A stretch of DNA of 64,000 nucleotides from Phenylobacterium deserti (GCA_945883235.1 CAMCXF010000005.1:78301-142300); one strand, 5' to 3'. Counted from the stretch's first letter, positions 45,076 through 54,328 are shown. A program made the numbers and translations. Notes: generated by a model not told the origin, from the letters alone.

Positions 45076-46109
45076 CAGTAGATCAACTCGTCATCGCCGC
45101 TGCCCGAGCCTGCCAGCATGATTTCGCCCTTGTTGGCGAGATCCTTGGCGACCTGCACAATCGCCATCTGAGCTTGGTCAACATCCTTGAGGCGAACCGG
45201 GCCCATGGATTCCATGTCCTCGCGCATGATCTTCGAGGCGCGCTCGGACATGTTGGAGAAGAACATTTCCCTGAGCGCGTCGGAGGCTCCTTTAAGGCCC
45301 ATGGCCAGGCGATCCTTTTCGACAGTCCTCAACAGCGTCTGCACGCCGCCGGGGTCCAGCTTTGACAGATCCTCGAACACGAACATCAGAGCGCGGATGC
45401 GTTCGGCAGCCTCGCGGTTACGCTCCTCCAGGGCCGTGATGAACCGGGCCTCGGTCTGGCGGTCGAAGGCGTTGAAGATGTCGGCCATCATTTCATGGCT
45501 ATCGCGTTTGGTGGTTCGCGCCAGGTTGGACATGAACTCGTTGCGAAGCGTCTGCTCGATCTTGTCGAGGATCTCGCGCTGCACCGGCTCCATGCGCAGC
45601 ATCCGCATCACGCACTCCAGCGCAAAGTCCTCCGGCAGCGACGACAGCACGCGGGAGGCATGGTCCGGCCGGATCTTGGACAGCACCACGGCGACGGTCT
45701 GCGGGTACTCGTTCTTCAGATAGTTGGCGAGCACCGCCTCGTTCACATTGCCCAGCTTGTCCCACATGGTCCTGCCGGCCGGACCCCGGATCTCCTCCAT
45801 CAGGGACTCGACCTTGTCGTCGGGCATGATGGTGGCCAGCAGCTTCTGGGTCTGTTCGAACGAGCCCATGATGGCACCAGTCCCGGCCATGCCGGTGACG
45901 AATTCCAACAGCATCTGTTCGACGACCGTTGCGGAAACGTTGCCCAACCCTGCCATGGCTTGGGAGATTTCCTTTATCTCCTCCTCGTCGAGGGCCTTCC
46001 AGACCGAAGCGTGTTCTTCGCCCAGCGCCAGCAGAATGACGGCGCACTTTTCCGCACCCGTCAGGCGGGTGATATCGACGACATTCTTGGAGCCGGATTT
46101 TGCCGCCAT
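45075..46109 (-). CDS. fliG: Flagellar motor switch protein FliG
   Basis: A 344-aa protein. Typical FliG blocks are [37 protein letters not shown] (N), [44 protein letters not shown] (middle) and the torque domain [52 protein letters not shown] with the charged residues that contact the stator. Start and stop overlap fliF and flbE by 1 nt each. Confidence 0.96.
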   Translation of the reverse strand: MAAKSGSKNVVDITRLTGAEKCAVILLALGEEHASVWKALDEEEIKEISQAMAGLGNVSATVVEQMLLEFVTGMAGTGAIMGSFEQTQKLLATIMPDDKVESLMEEIRGPAGRTMWDKLGNVNEAVLANYLKNEYPQTVAVVLSKIRPDHASRVLSSLPEDFALECVMRMLRMEPVQREILDKIEQTLRNEFMSNLARTTKRDSHEMMADIFNAFDRQTEARFITALEERNREAAERIRALMFVFEDLSKLDPGGVQTLLRTVEKDRLAMGLKGASDALREMFFSNMSERASKIMREDMESMGPVRLKDVDQAQMAIVQVAKDLANKGEIMLAGSGSGDDELIY

Positions 46110-47764
46110 CAGGCTGTCTCATGCAGCCAGGAGCGCAGAATCGAGACCGACTCGTCCGGATGGCTGGCGACGAAGTCCGAAACCTGCTTGACCTTGTTGG
46201 CGCGGACCTGGCCGTCAATGTTGGCGATGTCCAGCCGGGCACCGTCGCCATTGGGCCCGGGTAGTGCCAACTGGGACATGCTGCCGTCAGCGGCGACCTG
46301 CACCTGCTGTCCGTCAGGCAAAACCATAATGCGCGTGATTTTCGGCGGTCCGCCCAGCGCCGGGGTGCCATCTTTGCCGGTCTTGCCCTTTTTGCTTCCG
46401 CCCGCCCCCAGCAGGGGCCTGGCGACGAAGAAGATCATCAGGATGCCGACGATCGCCAGTACGGCCAGCTCGGCCGCGCGCATGATGTCGTTCTTGTCGA
46501 AGTCCTTGAGGGGATTGGCCGCTTCAACGCCGCCGGTGTCCGCCGCGACGGGGAACTTCACATTGATGACGCTGATCTGGTCGCCGCGCTCCTGGTTGAA
46601 TCCGACCGAGGCGCGAACCAGCTGTTCAATGCGCTGCATTTCCTCCGCGGAGCGCGCGGAGTAGGCACCCGGTTTCCCATCCTTGCCGATGGCTGTGGCC
46701 CCATCGACGGCTACAGCGACTGACAGCCGCTTGACGGTGCCCGGTTCCTGCACCTCGGTGCGCACGGTCTTGGAGATTTCGTAGTTGGTGGTGGAATCCT
46801 GGCGACCGGCGGAATTGGTGTTATCGGTCGTGTCACTCCCGCCTGCAGCGCCGGGAATGTTGGCGGCAACCGAGGCCTGACCGGACGCGTCCGCCGATTT
46901 TTCCCGGCTGTTCTCATCGGTGGTGGATTCGGACCGGATCACCTGACCGTCGGGGTCATATTTTTCTTCCTGCGTGGTGACCCGTGCCAGGTCCAGATCG
47001 GCTGATACGTTGACGCGGGCTTTACCGGCGCCGACCAGACCCTCGACCAAGGTCTTCACCTGTTTGGCGATGCGCTGTTCGACCTCGGACTTGCGGCCAT
47101 CGGCTTCGACTGCCATGCCGGTTTCACCGCCGGACAGGGTCTTGGCGTGCTGATCGACCACAGTGACGCGATCCGGCCGCATGTTGGGCACGGCACCTGC
47201 GACCAGGTTCTGGATGGCGCGCACCTGTTCGGCGGTCGGCTCACGCGCGCCCACGCCGATGCTCACAGACGAGGCGGGCTGCTCGGCGTCTTCCTCGAAC
47301 AGTTGGCGCTTGGGGAGAACCAAGTGTACGCGGGCTGATGTGATACCGTCCAGGGCACCGATGGTGCGGGCGAGCTCGCCTTCCAGTGCGCGCTGGCGGT
47401 TCAGCTGCTGGACAAAGTCGGTCTGGCCCAGCGCGCTGGCGTTGTCGAAGATCTCGTATCCGACTGACCCCGCTGTCGGCAGCCCTTTCCCCGATAGCAT
47501 CAGACGGGTCGAGGCCACCTCGTCGCGCGACACCAGGATTGTCGAGCCGTCGCCCTTGACCTCATACTTGACGCCGGCCTGATCGAGGGCGGCCGTAATC
47601 GAGCCCGCCTCTTTCAGATCCAGATTCGAATACAGAAGCGACTTGGGTTGACCCAGGTTCAGGAAGATGGCGGCCATGACGGCGGTAAAGCCGGCACCGA
47701 TCCCGATGACCGCAGCCACCCGACCGATCCCGAACCGTCGCAGCAGGCTCATCAACGGGTTCAA
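46109..47764 (-). CDS. fliF: Flagellar MS-ring protein FliF
   Basis: About 551 aa. Two membrane helices flank a large periplasmic region: [19 protein letters not shown] near the N-terminus and [20 protein letters not shown] near residue 445. Between them are the ring-building motifs ([62 protein letters not shown]). The C-terminus ([31 protein letters not shown]) binds FliG. The TTG at 47764 gives [12 protein letters not shown], the usual length, and has GGAAGGGG upstream; an ORF start at 47791 is possible. It is first in the operon and has a CtrA box. Confidence 0.94.
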   Translation of the reverse strand: MNPLMSLLRRFGIGRVAAVIGIGAGFTAVMAAIFLNLGQPKSLLYSNLDLKEAGSITAALDQAGVKYEVKGDGSTILVSRDEVASTRLMLSGKGLPTAGSVGYEIFDNASALGQTDFVQQLNRQRALEGELARTIGALDGITSARVHLVLPKRQLFEEDAEQPASSVSIGVGAREPTAEQVRAIQNLVAGAVPNMRPDRVTVVDQHAKTLSGGETGMAVEADGRKSEVEQRIAKQVKTLVEGLVGAGKARVNVSADLDLARVTTQEEKYDPDGQVIRSESTTDENSREKSADASGQASVAANIPGAAGGSDTTDNTNSAGRQDSTTNYEISKTVRTEVQEPGTVKRLSVAVAVDGATAIGKDGKPGAYSARSAEEMQRIEQLVRASVGFNQERGDQISVINVKFPVAADTGGVEAANPLKDFDKNDIMRAAELAVLAIVGILMIFFVARPLLGAGGSKKGKTGKDGTPALGGPPKITRIMVLPDGQQVQVAADGSMSQLALPGPNGDGARLDIANIDGQVRANKVKQVSDFVASHPDESVSILRSWLHETA

Positions 47765-47849
47765 ATCCGAACGCCCCTTCCACACTACCAAGGCGGCGCA
47801 CGCGTATGCGGTCCCGGCCCCTTGCTAGGCAGGATTTACCCAGTGCTTG

Positions 47850-47865
47850 GTTAAGGCAGGTTTAA
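47850..47865 (-). promoter_or_regulatory. CtrA box TTAA-N7-TTAAC in the fliF promoter
   Basis: On the minus strand TTAA (47865-47862), seven bases, then TTAAC (47854-47850) match the CtrA consensus TTAA-N7-TTAAC exactly. It lies 86 nt upstream of the fliF start. In Caulobacter the fliF operon is a CtrA-activated class II operon, so this is the expected site. Confidence 0.8.
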
Positions 47866-47917
47866 GCCCGGCCGGAGATCGCCGGGGTTACACAGGTTCC
47901 AGTCGTGGGAAACGCCC

Positions 47918-50003
47918 TCAACTCCAAGGCTCGAGGCCACCGGCGAAGGCGAGCAATAGCGAGAACGACGTGTAAATCAGCACCGTCGTCGTGAAGTACG
48001 CCTTGCGCAGGCTAGTCCATGAATCTACCCGCCGCCCGCCCTGCCAGATCGCGGGAAGTGCGGCGACGGTAATCAGTGTCAGAACAGCAGCCACCAGAGC
48101 GCACGTCGAGGCGATCACCAACGGTATACCCGGCCAGTTATACATGAGTGCCTGGGCATCAGATGCCGAAGCGCCCCAGATGGCGAAGAACAGCAGTGCG
48201 GCGATCCAGAGCCCCGCCTGCATGGCCTGCACCATCGAGGTCCGCGCCTGTACCTGATTTTGCCGCAGATCGCGCCGGTTCCGTACGATGAGGCCGGCGA
48301 GGGTCGCGACGGCCGCGATTCCGGTCAGCGCCGCCAGCGTGATCAGGGTGATAGGTCTGTCGATCAATGACGTTCGTCTCAGGGTTTCGCCGTTGTTGGT
48401 GCTTCGGATTCCTATGGCGCGGCCTTCGACGGTCTTGAACACGATGCGCTGGTCATCGACGACCGAAATGAACCGGCCCTGATCGAGCGGGCCCTCTGGC
48501 ACAAAGGCGCGTGCCTGACCGGGCCGGCTAAGGATCAGCCGTCCTCCAGAGGTGACCCTTACATCGCTGCCCCCCCCCCAGCCGGCCGACGAAGCCCTCC
48601 AGACCGCTATAGGCACGCCGCGTCGACATATAGTTGCCGTCGAACCTGTCAGCGGCTTCGACAAGCGCGGCGGAACCTGGCCTGGGAAAGGTGGTGCTCG
48701 CCGCATAGAAGCGTCTGACGACCTCGCGCGGTAACCGCTCCGCCAGCGAACCACCGGCCTCGCCATTGGTGCTGATGAAGACCCCCAGCTCGAGAGCGGG
48801 GATCACTGTCATGTTCGAGTGGAAGGCAACCGTATCGCCTAGGTGACCAAAGCCCCGATATCCGCCCGGCAGATCAAAGATCATGAACCCGTGCGCCCAG
48901 CCGTTGATCCCCGGCGGCGTGCGAAGCAACGGGGTTCGAAATGCCTTCGCCGCCTGGGGTCCGAACACGGTCGCCCCGTTCCAGCTGCCGTTCCCCAGCA
49001 GCATCAGCATGTAGCGCGACATGTCACCGGCTGTGGACGACGCTGAGCCGGCTGGCGCTACCTGCCCGATGTATTCGTAGTGGTTGGGGGAATAGCCCGC
49101 ATCGCGCCATCCATAGCCGGTGGCCAGGCTGTTGCGCAGCAACGCCGGCATAGCGCCTGGCAAGCCCCGTCGCTCGGCGCGGGGTTCCCGAAACGTCGTG
49201 CGGTTCATGCCAAGGGGTATCGTGATCTCGTCCTCTACCCGGCGCTCGAAGGTTTTGCCCGAGACAAAGGCTACCGCTTCGCCGGCCAGGGCCGCACCAT
49301 AGTTGGAGTAGCTGGCGATCGCCCCGGCGCTGCGGACCTGATCAGGCCGTTCCTGGCGGAGGTAGAGGTCCAGCGGCCGCACGCGCAGCGGGTCACGTTC
49401 AAACAGCTGACCCAGCGCGAGATCTTCAAACCCCGCGCTGTGGTTGAGCAGATGACGCACCATCACGTCCCGCGACTGGCTGGGCAGACGCACTTTCTCC
49501 GGCAGATACAGGTTGATCGGGCGATCCAGGCGGATGCGACGGGCCTCGACTTCCTTCATCAGCAGGATCCAGGTGAAGGTTTTCGAGATTGAGCCGATCC
49601 GGAATAGAGTCTGGTCAGGATCAACAGTCCGACGGGGGGACAGGCCGGCGAGGCCATAACCCTTCTTCAATATGACCTGACCGTTCTGAACGATGGAGAC
49701 CGTGGCCCCGGGCACATGTTCCCGCGTCATGGCGTCGGCCATCCAGCCATCCACAAATGCTTCGAGACGCATCGGATCGAGCGGCGGCTGGACGGAAACC
49801 TTTGGCGCGGCGACGGGCGTGGCGGCAATCTTGGTGGCCACACTTCGGGGGCCCGACCCGGACTGCAGTTGGGCATAGGGGATCGGTGCGCGCGGTGTCG
49901 CAGCAACAGGCGTCGTCTGGGCGCTGACCGGGCCGGCTAGAACGCCCGACAGCGTCATGGCCAGGACGACAATGCCGCAACGTCGCTTTCGTTGATGGTT
50001 CAA
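47918..50003 (-). pseudogene. Beta-lactamase-fold serine hydrolase with membrane domain, split by a frameshift in a G10 tract
   Basis: Two frames overlap at a run of ten G (minus strand; plus C10 at 48570-48579). The first (start 50003) has a signal peptide, then a class C/DD-peptidase fold with SISK (S138-K141), YSN in ASYSNYGAAL and a late HLGDTVAFHS. It ends in out-of-frame residues GQRCKG. The second resumes as SDVRVTSGGRLILSRPGQARAFVPEGP and adds four membrane helices (for example ITLITLAALTGIAAVATLAGLIV). With nine G the two join into one 694-aa protein reading RLGGGSDVRV. So this is either a homopolymer sequencing error, a decayed gene, or phase-variable. Confidence 0.75.
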
Positions 50004-50117
50004 GAGGCCCTCGCAAGTCAGACCATAGCATCTCGGTTGAGTCGCTGCGCACGTCGCGGTCCGAGATTTGGCGAACGCTTGCCTGCCTAGAGGCCAACTG
50101 CGGTATCTGGCAGGCGA

Positions 50118-50879
50118 TCAGTCCGTCCGGACCGGCGTTGCGAAGGCAAAGAGCGGCAGCATCGGGCGTAACTCGCCGCCGATCCAGAGTTGAGGCTCGG
50201 ACGGCGGGCTGACTTTCTCGGTGATTTCGCGCGTTCGCACGCACTCGCGCACAGCGCCGCCCAGTCCGGCAAAGTCCCGCACGCCGTCCATCGACGACAG
50301 GAAGCAGTCATCGAAATAGGGATACTTGTTGTCCTGTCCGCAACCGAATGAGGTGCGGTCAGGTCGGGCGGCGGTCAGCACCATGCGGTTGGGTTTGGCC
50401 AGGGTCCGCACATAGACGCCCGAGAAACAGGCCGAGATCACCACCACCGTCGGTCGCTGACCGCAACTCTGGTCCAGCATGGTGGCCAGCACCCCAGGCT
50501 GCAGTATGCCCTGATCCAGCTGCGCGCCCTGGGGGGCACCATGCGAGGTCATGTAGAAAAGACACCCGCCCTGGGCCTTGGCCGACAGGTCCACCATTGC
50601 CGCATAGATCCCGCGCGCGTCCGACTTCTCGGGGCGGGTGTCCTTGTAGCGCTCAGGTCGCACCGAGAACTGGCGCATGTTCGCGGTCTGGAAGCCGACG
50701 CGGCCCAGTGCCAGGGTCACGTCGCGCCGCGCATTGTCGAAGGCCTCGGTCGGTCCGCCGTCGTGGGCATGCCAGTCCCCGGCTACCACCACCGCCGACC
50801 AATCCGCAAAAGCCTGGGCATTTGCGGTGCCCGCCGCAGCGATCCAGAGGGCGGAGATGAGGGCGAGAAGCCGGGTCAC
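50118..50879 (-). CDS. Secreted C13 (legumain-type, caspase-like) peptidase
   Basis: A 253-aa protein starting at the GTG at 50879 (MTRLLALISALWIAAAGTANAQA), a signal peptide cleaved after ANA. The clan CD catalytic dyad is visible as GCLFYMTSHGAPQG (His) and TVVVISACFSGVYV (Cys), each after a hydrophobic strand, with an N-terminal WSAVVVAGDWHAHDGGPTEAFDNARRDV that fits C13 family members of alphaproteobacteria. Bacterial C13 substrates are largely unknown. The gap to the upstream thioesterase gene is 10 nt, so the two are probably co-transcribed. Confidence 0.8.
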   Translation of the reverse strand: MTRLLALISALWIAAAGTANAQAFADWSAVVVAGDWHAHDGGPTEAFDNARRDVTLALGRVGFQTANMRQFSVRPERYKDTRPEKSDARGIYAAMVDLSAKAQGGCLFYMTSHGAPQGAQLDQGILQPGVLATMLDQSCGQRPTVVVISACFSGVYVRTLAKPNRMVLTAARPDRTSFGCGQDNKYPYFDDCFLSSMDGVRDFAGLGGAVRECVRTREITEKVSPPSEPQLWIGGELRPMLPLFAFATPVRTD

Positions 50880-50889
50880 GGGGCCGCCG

Positions 50890-51360
50890 TCAAGTCTTGT
50901 ACTTGGCGAAGGGCGTGGGGATCGCGGTGCCGGTAGCCTTGGCCAGCATGCGGCCTTCCGGATCAAACAGTTCGCCCTCGGTGAAGGCCACTTGCCGACC
51001 CCACTTCAGGACCCGGCCGATGCCCTTGATCTTGCCGGGCGCGCCGGGCCTGAGGAAGCTGGTCTTCATTTCCAGCGTCGGTGCCACGGCAGTCATGCCG
51101 GACGCCACCATGCAGGCCACGCTCATGCACTCGTCCAGCATGGCGCAGAGGTAGCCGCCCTGGATCTGCTTCATCGGATTGAGCAGCAACTCAGCCCTGG
51201 CCTCGAACTCGACCTCCACCGATTTGGTCGCCTGACTGACGCCGACGATCCGGAAGCCCAGGGTCTGGGAGCCTGTGGGCTGGTTTTTGGTGCGCTGGAA
51301 CCGCGCCAGGATGGCCTCGTCGGTGAGGGTCTCAGGCTCGGGACTCACAACGTCGCTCAT
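50890..51360 (-). CDS. Hotdog-fold thioesterase, PaaI/YbgC type
   Basis: A 156-aa protein from the ATG at 51360 (MSDVVSPEPETLTDEAILARFQRT). The hotdog core includes the NPMKQIQGGYLCAMLDECMSVACM helix, where the family acidic residue sits in LDE, and APTLEMKTSFLRPGAPGKIKGIGRVLKWGRQVAFTEGEL. It hydrolyses an acyl-CoA or other thioester. Lies between sspB and the C13 peptidase on the same strand, 7 nt from the sspB stop. Confidence 0.82.
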   Translation of the reverse strand: MSDVVSPEPETLTDEAILARFQRTKNQPTGSQTLGFRIVGVSQATKSVEVEFEARAELLLNPMKQIQGGYLCAMLDECMSVACMVASGMTAVAPTLEMKTSFLRPGAPGKIKGIGRVLKWGRQVAFTEGELFDPEGRMLAKATGTAIPTPFAKYKT

Positions 51361-51367
51361 TCCGCAG

Positions 51368-51862
51368 TCACTTCTTCCGGAATTGGTCCAGGGAAACGAT
51401 GGTGGCGTCTCCGGTCTTGGCGGGGGGCTCCTCCGCCTTGGTCTCGACCGGCGCGACGATGGCGATCTTCGCTTCCTGCGGTGCCGACGGCGGGGCCTCG
51501 AACTGCAACAGGAACTGCACGGACGGATCATAAAATCGCGTGATCGCCGCATAGGGCACAGACAGCCGCTTGGGCTGGCCGCCGAACTGCAGGGTGACGG
51601 AAAAGAACGTCTCGCCCGGCGCCAGGTCCCAGTACTGGTGCTGCAGCACGATGGTCATTTCGTCCGGATAGCGCGAAAGCAGGTCATTGGGCCCGGACAC
51701 TCCCGCCGCGTCGGTCTTGAAGGTCACATACAGATGGTGCGCGCCCGGCAACCCTTCAGGTGAGGCGGCCCGCTTCAGCGCAGCCTTGGCGACGCCCCGA
51801 AGCGCATCCTGCGCCAGGGCCTCGTAGTTCATCAGATCCTGGACCGGCGGATCCTGGGCCAT
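51368..51862 (-). CDS. sspB: SspB, ClpXP adaptor for ssrA-tagged proteins (alpha type)
   Basis: A 164-aa protein from the ATG at 51862 (MAQDPPVQDLMNYEALAQDALRGVAKAALKRA). The substrate-binding barrel includes HHLYVTFKTDAAGVSGPNDLLSRYPDEMTIVLQHQYWDL and FFSVTLQFGGQPKRLSVPYAAITRFYDPSVQFLLQF. The C-terminal IVSLDQFRKK tail is the ClpX-docking peptide. In alphaproteobacteria this divergent SspB tethers tagged proteins to ClpX. The tmRNA that makes the tag is 1.5 kb away. Confidence 0.92.
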   Translation of the reverse strand: MAQDPPVQDLMNYEALAQDALRGVAKAALKRAASPEGLPGAHHLYVTFKTDAAGVSGPNDLLSRYPDEMTIVLQHQYWDLAPGETFFSVTLQFGGQPKRLSVPYAAITRFYDPSVQFLLQFEAPPSAPQEAKIAIVAPVETKAEEPPAKTGDATIVSLDQFRKK

Positions 51863-52057
51863 GCGCACTCCAAACAACAACGTCGAAAGACCCTAGCGCG
51901 TGGCGCTTTTGGCGCAAGGGTTTGAAGCGCGGCGGGGCCAATGTGTTCGCTTGTCGAACGCGCAGATTGGGGCTGCCGGAACCTGGGTTCTGCGACCCTG
52001 CACCTGTGAACGCCGCTGGACTGTGCTGTCGGATCTGAATTCTGCTATGGTGCCAGC

Positions 52058-52354
52058 ATGACCCGGGCCGACGTCATCGCCACCTTGCTGCGCCGCGCTG
52101 ATGAGTTGCGGGCGAGTGGCATCGTGCACGTCACACTCTTCGGCTCCGTAGCTCGCGACAGTGCGGGCCCGGACAGCGACGTCGATCTGATCGTCGAGAC
52201 GTCCAAGCCTATCACCCTGTTCACCCTGGGCCCGTTGCACGACCAGTTTGCGGCGATTTTGGGCCGCCCGGTGGATATCCTAGCCAAGGCGGGGTTTGAC
52301 CGGTCCCAACGCCTGCTGCAGGGCGCTTCAGCCGACCTCATCCATGTCTTCTGA
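52058..52354 (+). CDS. mntA: MntA-type minimal nucleotidyltransferase antitoxin
   Basis: A 98-aa protein. The MNT active-site pattern GSVARDSAGPDSDVDL fits G-S-x10-D-x-D. The rest is VTLFGS... and RPVDILAKAGF. In known pairs MntA AMPylates HepT and neutralises it. It reads into the hepT gene: its stop (52352-52354) overlaps the HepT start by 11 nt. It starts 195 bp from the divergent sspB. Confidence 0.85.
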   Translation: MTRADVIATLLRRADELRASGIVHVTLFGSVARDSAGPDSDVDLIVETSKPITLFTLGPLHDQFAAILGRPVDILAKAGFDRSQRLLQGASADLIHVF

Positions 52355-52685
52355 CCGCCGTAAACCGTTGCCGCCGGCAGCGATCATTGAACGGGCCAGA
52401 CAGCAGATCGTCCTGATCAACCGGTGGACGATCGGTCTGGATGTTGAGGCGTATGTCGCGGACGAACTGCGGCGCTATGCGGTCGAGCGGGCCTTCATTG
52501 CGCTAGGCGAGGCGGTCAAGGATCTCAGCCGGGTGGTTAATCTTCAGATGGTGGACCCGGAGGGCCCGTGGAAGGAACCGGCAAGGGCCCGGGATTTTCT
52601 GGCCCATGACTACGACGATCAGGTGATCCCCGATGTCGTATGGGCGACTATTTCCGACGGCCTGCCTGATCTGGCGCGGGCATAA
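52344..52685 (+). CDS. hepT: HepT-type HEPN ribonuclease toxin (DUF86)
   Basis: A 113-aa protein from the ATG at 52344 (MSSDRRKPL), overlapping mntA. The HEPN motif is RDFLAHDYDD (R-x4-H-D-Y), with helices IERARQQIVLINRWTIGLDVEAYVADELRRYAVERAFIALGEAVKDLSR. The motif's Tyr is the residue AMPylated by MntA. HepT cleaves RNA when free. Together with mntA this is a type VII toxin-antitoxin pair, here as a standalone two-gene unit. Confidence 0.85.
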   Translation: MSSDRRKPLPPAAIIERARQQIVLINRWTIGLDVEAYVADELRRYAVERAFIALGEAVKDLSRVVNLQMVDPEGPWKEPARARDFLAHDYDDQVIPDVVWATISDGLPDLARA

Positions 52686-52851
52686 GAGCGAGTTGGGGTG
52701 GTGTTGCGCGGTCCCTGATTTGCGAATCTCACCGATAGGGGCAGTCCAAAAGGGGCGAGCTTGAAGTAGATTGCGCGTCCCCACCGCCTGTCTGGCAACC
52801 GTTTGTCTCGCGATTCCAGATCCCGGTTTTAGCGTGCGGGAGGATAAGTGG

Positions 52852-53259
52852 ATGAGCGGCTTGCTGAAATCAGGAGTAGTCGTTGTCGCCATTGTGAGCC
52901 TCACGGCTTGCATCGCGACTAGCCAGAGGTTCCCTTCGAGTACTCCCATCGAGCTGTTAAAAGTTGAGACGCCAAAAAATTGTCGCGCCGCAGGCGGGAC
53001 TTGGAGCCGCACGGCATTTGGTTTTCGTACCTGTCTCGTAGAGTTTTCGGATGCTCGCAAGCAGTGCCGCGACGGCAAGGAATGTCTTGGTCACTGCATT
53101 TGGGAGGACCCAGCCGACTGGGCGGCTTGCAAAGGCCCCCAGTGTGCAGAATACCCGGCGGATGGATCTTATGGCCTTTGTCAGAAGTCGAACTATGAAC
53201 CTGGATGTCACGGCATTGTTCAAGCTGGACGACAAATGGAGATGATCTGCGAGGATTAG
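52852..53259 (+). CDS. Cysteine-rich lipoprotein, function unknown
   Basis: A 135-aa protein starting at the ATG at 52852 (MSGLLKSGVVVVAIVSLTAC). LTAC at residues 17-20 is a lipobox, so it should be a lipoprotein. The mature part has ten more cysteines, several in CRDGKECLGHC and CKGPQC patterns, suggesting disulfide-bonded structure in the periplasm or outer membrane. GGGAGG lies about 10 nt upstream. I recognise no family. It is downstream of hepT and convergent with ssrA. Confidence 0.65.
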   Translation: MSGLLKSGVVVVAIVSLTACIATSQRFPSSTPIELLKVETPKNCRAAGGTWSRTAFGFRTCLVEFSDARKQCRDGKECLGHCIWEDPADWAACKGPQCAEYPADGSYGLCQKSNYEPGCHGIVQAGRQMEMICED

Positions 53260-53269
53260 GTGGGAGGCT

Positions 53270-53590
53270 TCTGTTGGCAGGCGCCTCCCGGGCCCCGCCT
53301 AAGGATCTGAACCCCTAGGACTTAGGTCGGATGTCACCGAACCGCATTACGCGGCGAGGCGGACTTCCTCAGCGAAGTTATCGTTCGCATTTAGTCTAAA
53401 GACCCGGGACGGTGAGTCACGCCGAGAGAAAGCAACACCTTTAGACGTCTGTCGATGCTGATCGGCCCCGCACTGTCCGGCGATACCCGGGGGAAGATTG
53501 GTGGAGCCGCCGGGAATCGCACCCGGGTCCAGTCCGCTTATGACGTGCGCGTTTATCTCCATAGTCGGGCGAACCCGACCTCTTCCATAT
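53270..53590 (-). ncRNA. ssrA: Circularly permuted two-piece tmRNA (ssrA)
   Basis: On the minus strand the acceptor piece comes first: it ends at 53499 with CGGCTCC-A-CCA, preceded by a perfect T-arm (CCGGG/CCCGG, 53511-53527) and a GTCGGG...CCCGAC hairpin. After a 29-nt intervening segment (53498-53470) the coding piece starts at 53469 with GGGGCCG, which pairs with CGGCTCC of the acceptor stem. The tag frame is 53388-53347. This permuted order is the known alphaproteobacterial form, processed into two RNAs. tmRNA rescues stalled ribosomes with SmpB and tags the chain for ClpXP. The outer ends (about 53270 and 53590) are estimates. This fills the 500-nt gene-free gap. Confidence 0.9.
53347..53388 (-). 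other. tmRNA tag reading frame, ANDNFAEEVRLAA-stop
   Basis: GCG resume codon at 53388-53386, 13 codons, then TAA at 53349-53347. With the alanine carried by tmRNA the tag is AANDNFAEEVRLAA. The Caulobacter tag is AANDNFAEEFAVAA; the first nine residues are identical and the LAA end needed by ClpX is kept. Confidence 0.9.
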
Positions 53591-53755
53591 AGGCGGTCCG
53601 GGTTGAAAAATGAAGAACATTGCGTCCGGTGTGGTTCACGAAGCGCGGAAGGGAGGCGGGATTTCGCGGAACGCCACCTCGGTTTCGTGGGTGGACTCAC
53701 GGCTTGTTGGCCGTCGCCGCTAGCCTTCGGTTCTCGAACTTGACCGGAGCCTTCC

Positions 53756-54328
53756 ATGCACAACCTGATGCACGCCGCCCGCCCACTGGCGAATGACCTG
53801 TTCTCAAGCCTGCTGTTTGCGGCGCTCGTGGCTTTGGGGGTCGACACCCAGATCGCCACCCTGATCGCGATGGGCGTCGGCCTGGGTCACGTGATCCTGT
53901 GGAAGCTGCTGGGCAAGCCGGTGGCACCGCTGCAGTGGGCCAGCCTGGCCCTGGTGCTGACATTCGGCGCGCTCGGCCTGTTTCTACACGACGCCCGCTT
54001 CCTGATGGCCAAGCCGACGGTGATCTATGTGATCCTGACGGTCATGATGCTCAAGCGTGGCTGGATGCTGCGCTACATGCCGCCGATCTCGACCGGCCAT
54101 GCCGAGCGAGCCATGATCGTGTTCGGTTACGTCTGGGCGGGGCTGATGGCGCTGACCGGCGCGGCGAACCTCGTGGTCGCGGTGCAGTTTCCGCATCTCT
54201 GGCCAGCCTTCCTGGCGATCTTCCCTACCGCCTCCAAGATCGCGCTGTTCGCGGCGCAGTACGCTGTCATGCGGCACGTCACGATCCGCAGCATGCGGGC
54301 ACAGATGGCTTTCGCTCACACGTCCTAG
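53756..54328 (+). CDS. yciB: YciB/IspZ family inner-membrane protein
   Basis: A 190-aa polytopic protein with about five helices (DLFSSLLFAALVALGVDTQIATLIAMGVGLG, WASLALVLTFGALGLFLHDARFLMAKPTVIYVILTVMML, and AERAMIVFGYVWAGLMALTGAANLVVAVQF). The KPTVIY and FPTASKIALFAAQY motifs match the YciB/septation protein A family, implicated in envelope and cell-division integrity. The YciB stop overlaps the convergent ilvN stop by 3 nt. GGAG precedes the ATG. Confidence 0.82.
   Translation: MHNLMHAARPLANDLFSSLLFAALVALGVDTQIATLIAMGVGLGHVILWKLLGKPVAPLQWASLALVLTFGALGLFLHDARFLMAKPTVIYVILTVMMLKRGWMLRYMPPISTGHAERAMIVFGYVWAGLMALTGAANLVVAVQFPHLWPAFLAIFPTASKIALFAAQYAVMRHVTIRSMRAQMAFAHTS

Noticed and set aside
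53347..53859. A 170-aa minus-strand open frame ending in ANDNFAEEVRLAA.
   Set aside because: It is the tmRNA tag frame running by chance through the whole permuted ssrA gene. Only the last 13 codons are translated, from the tmRNA resume codon.
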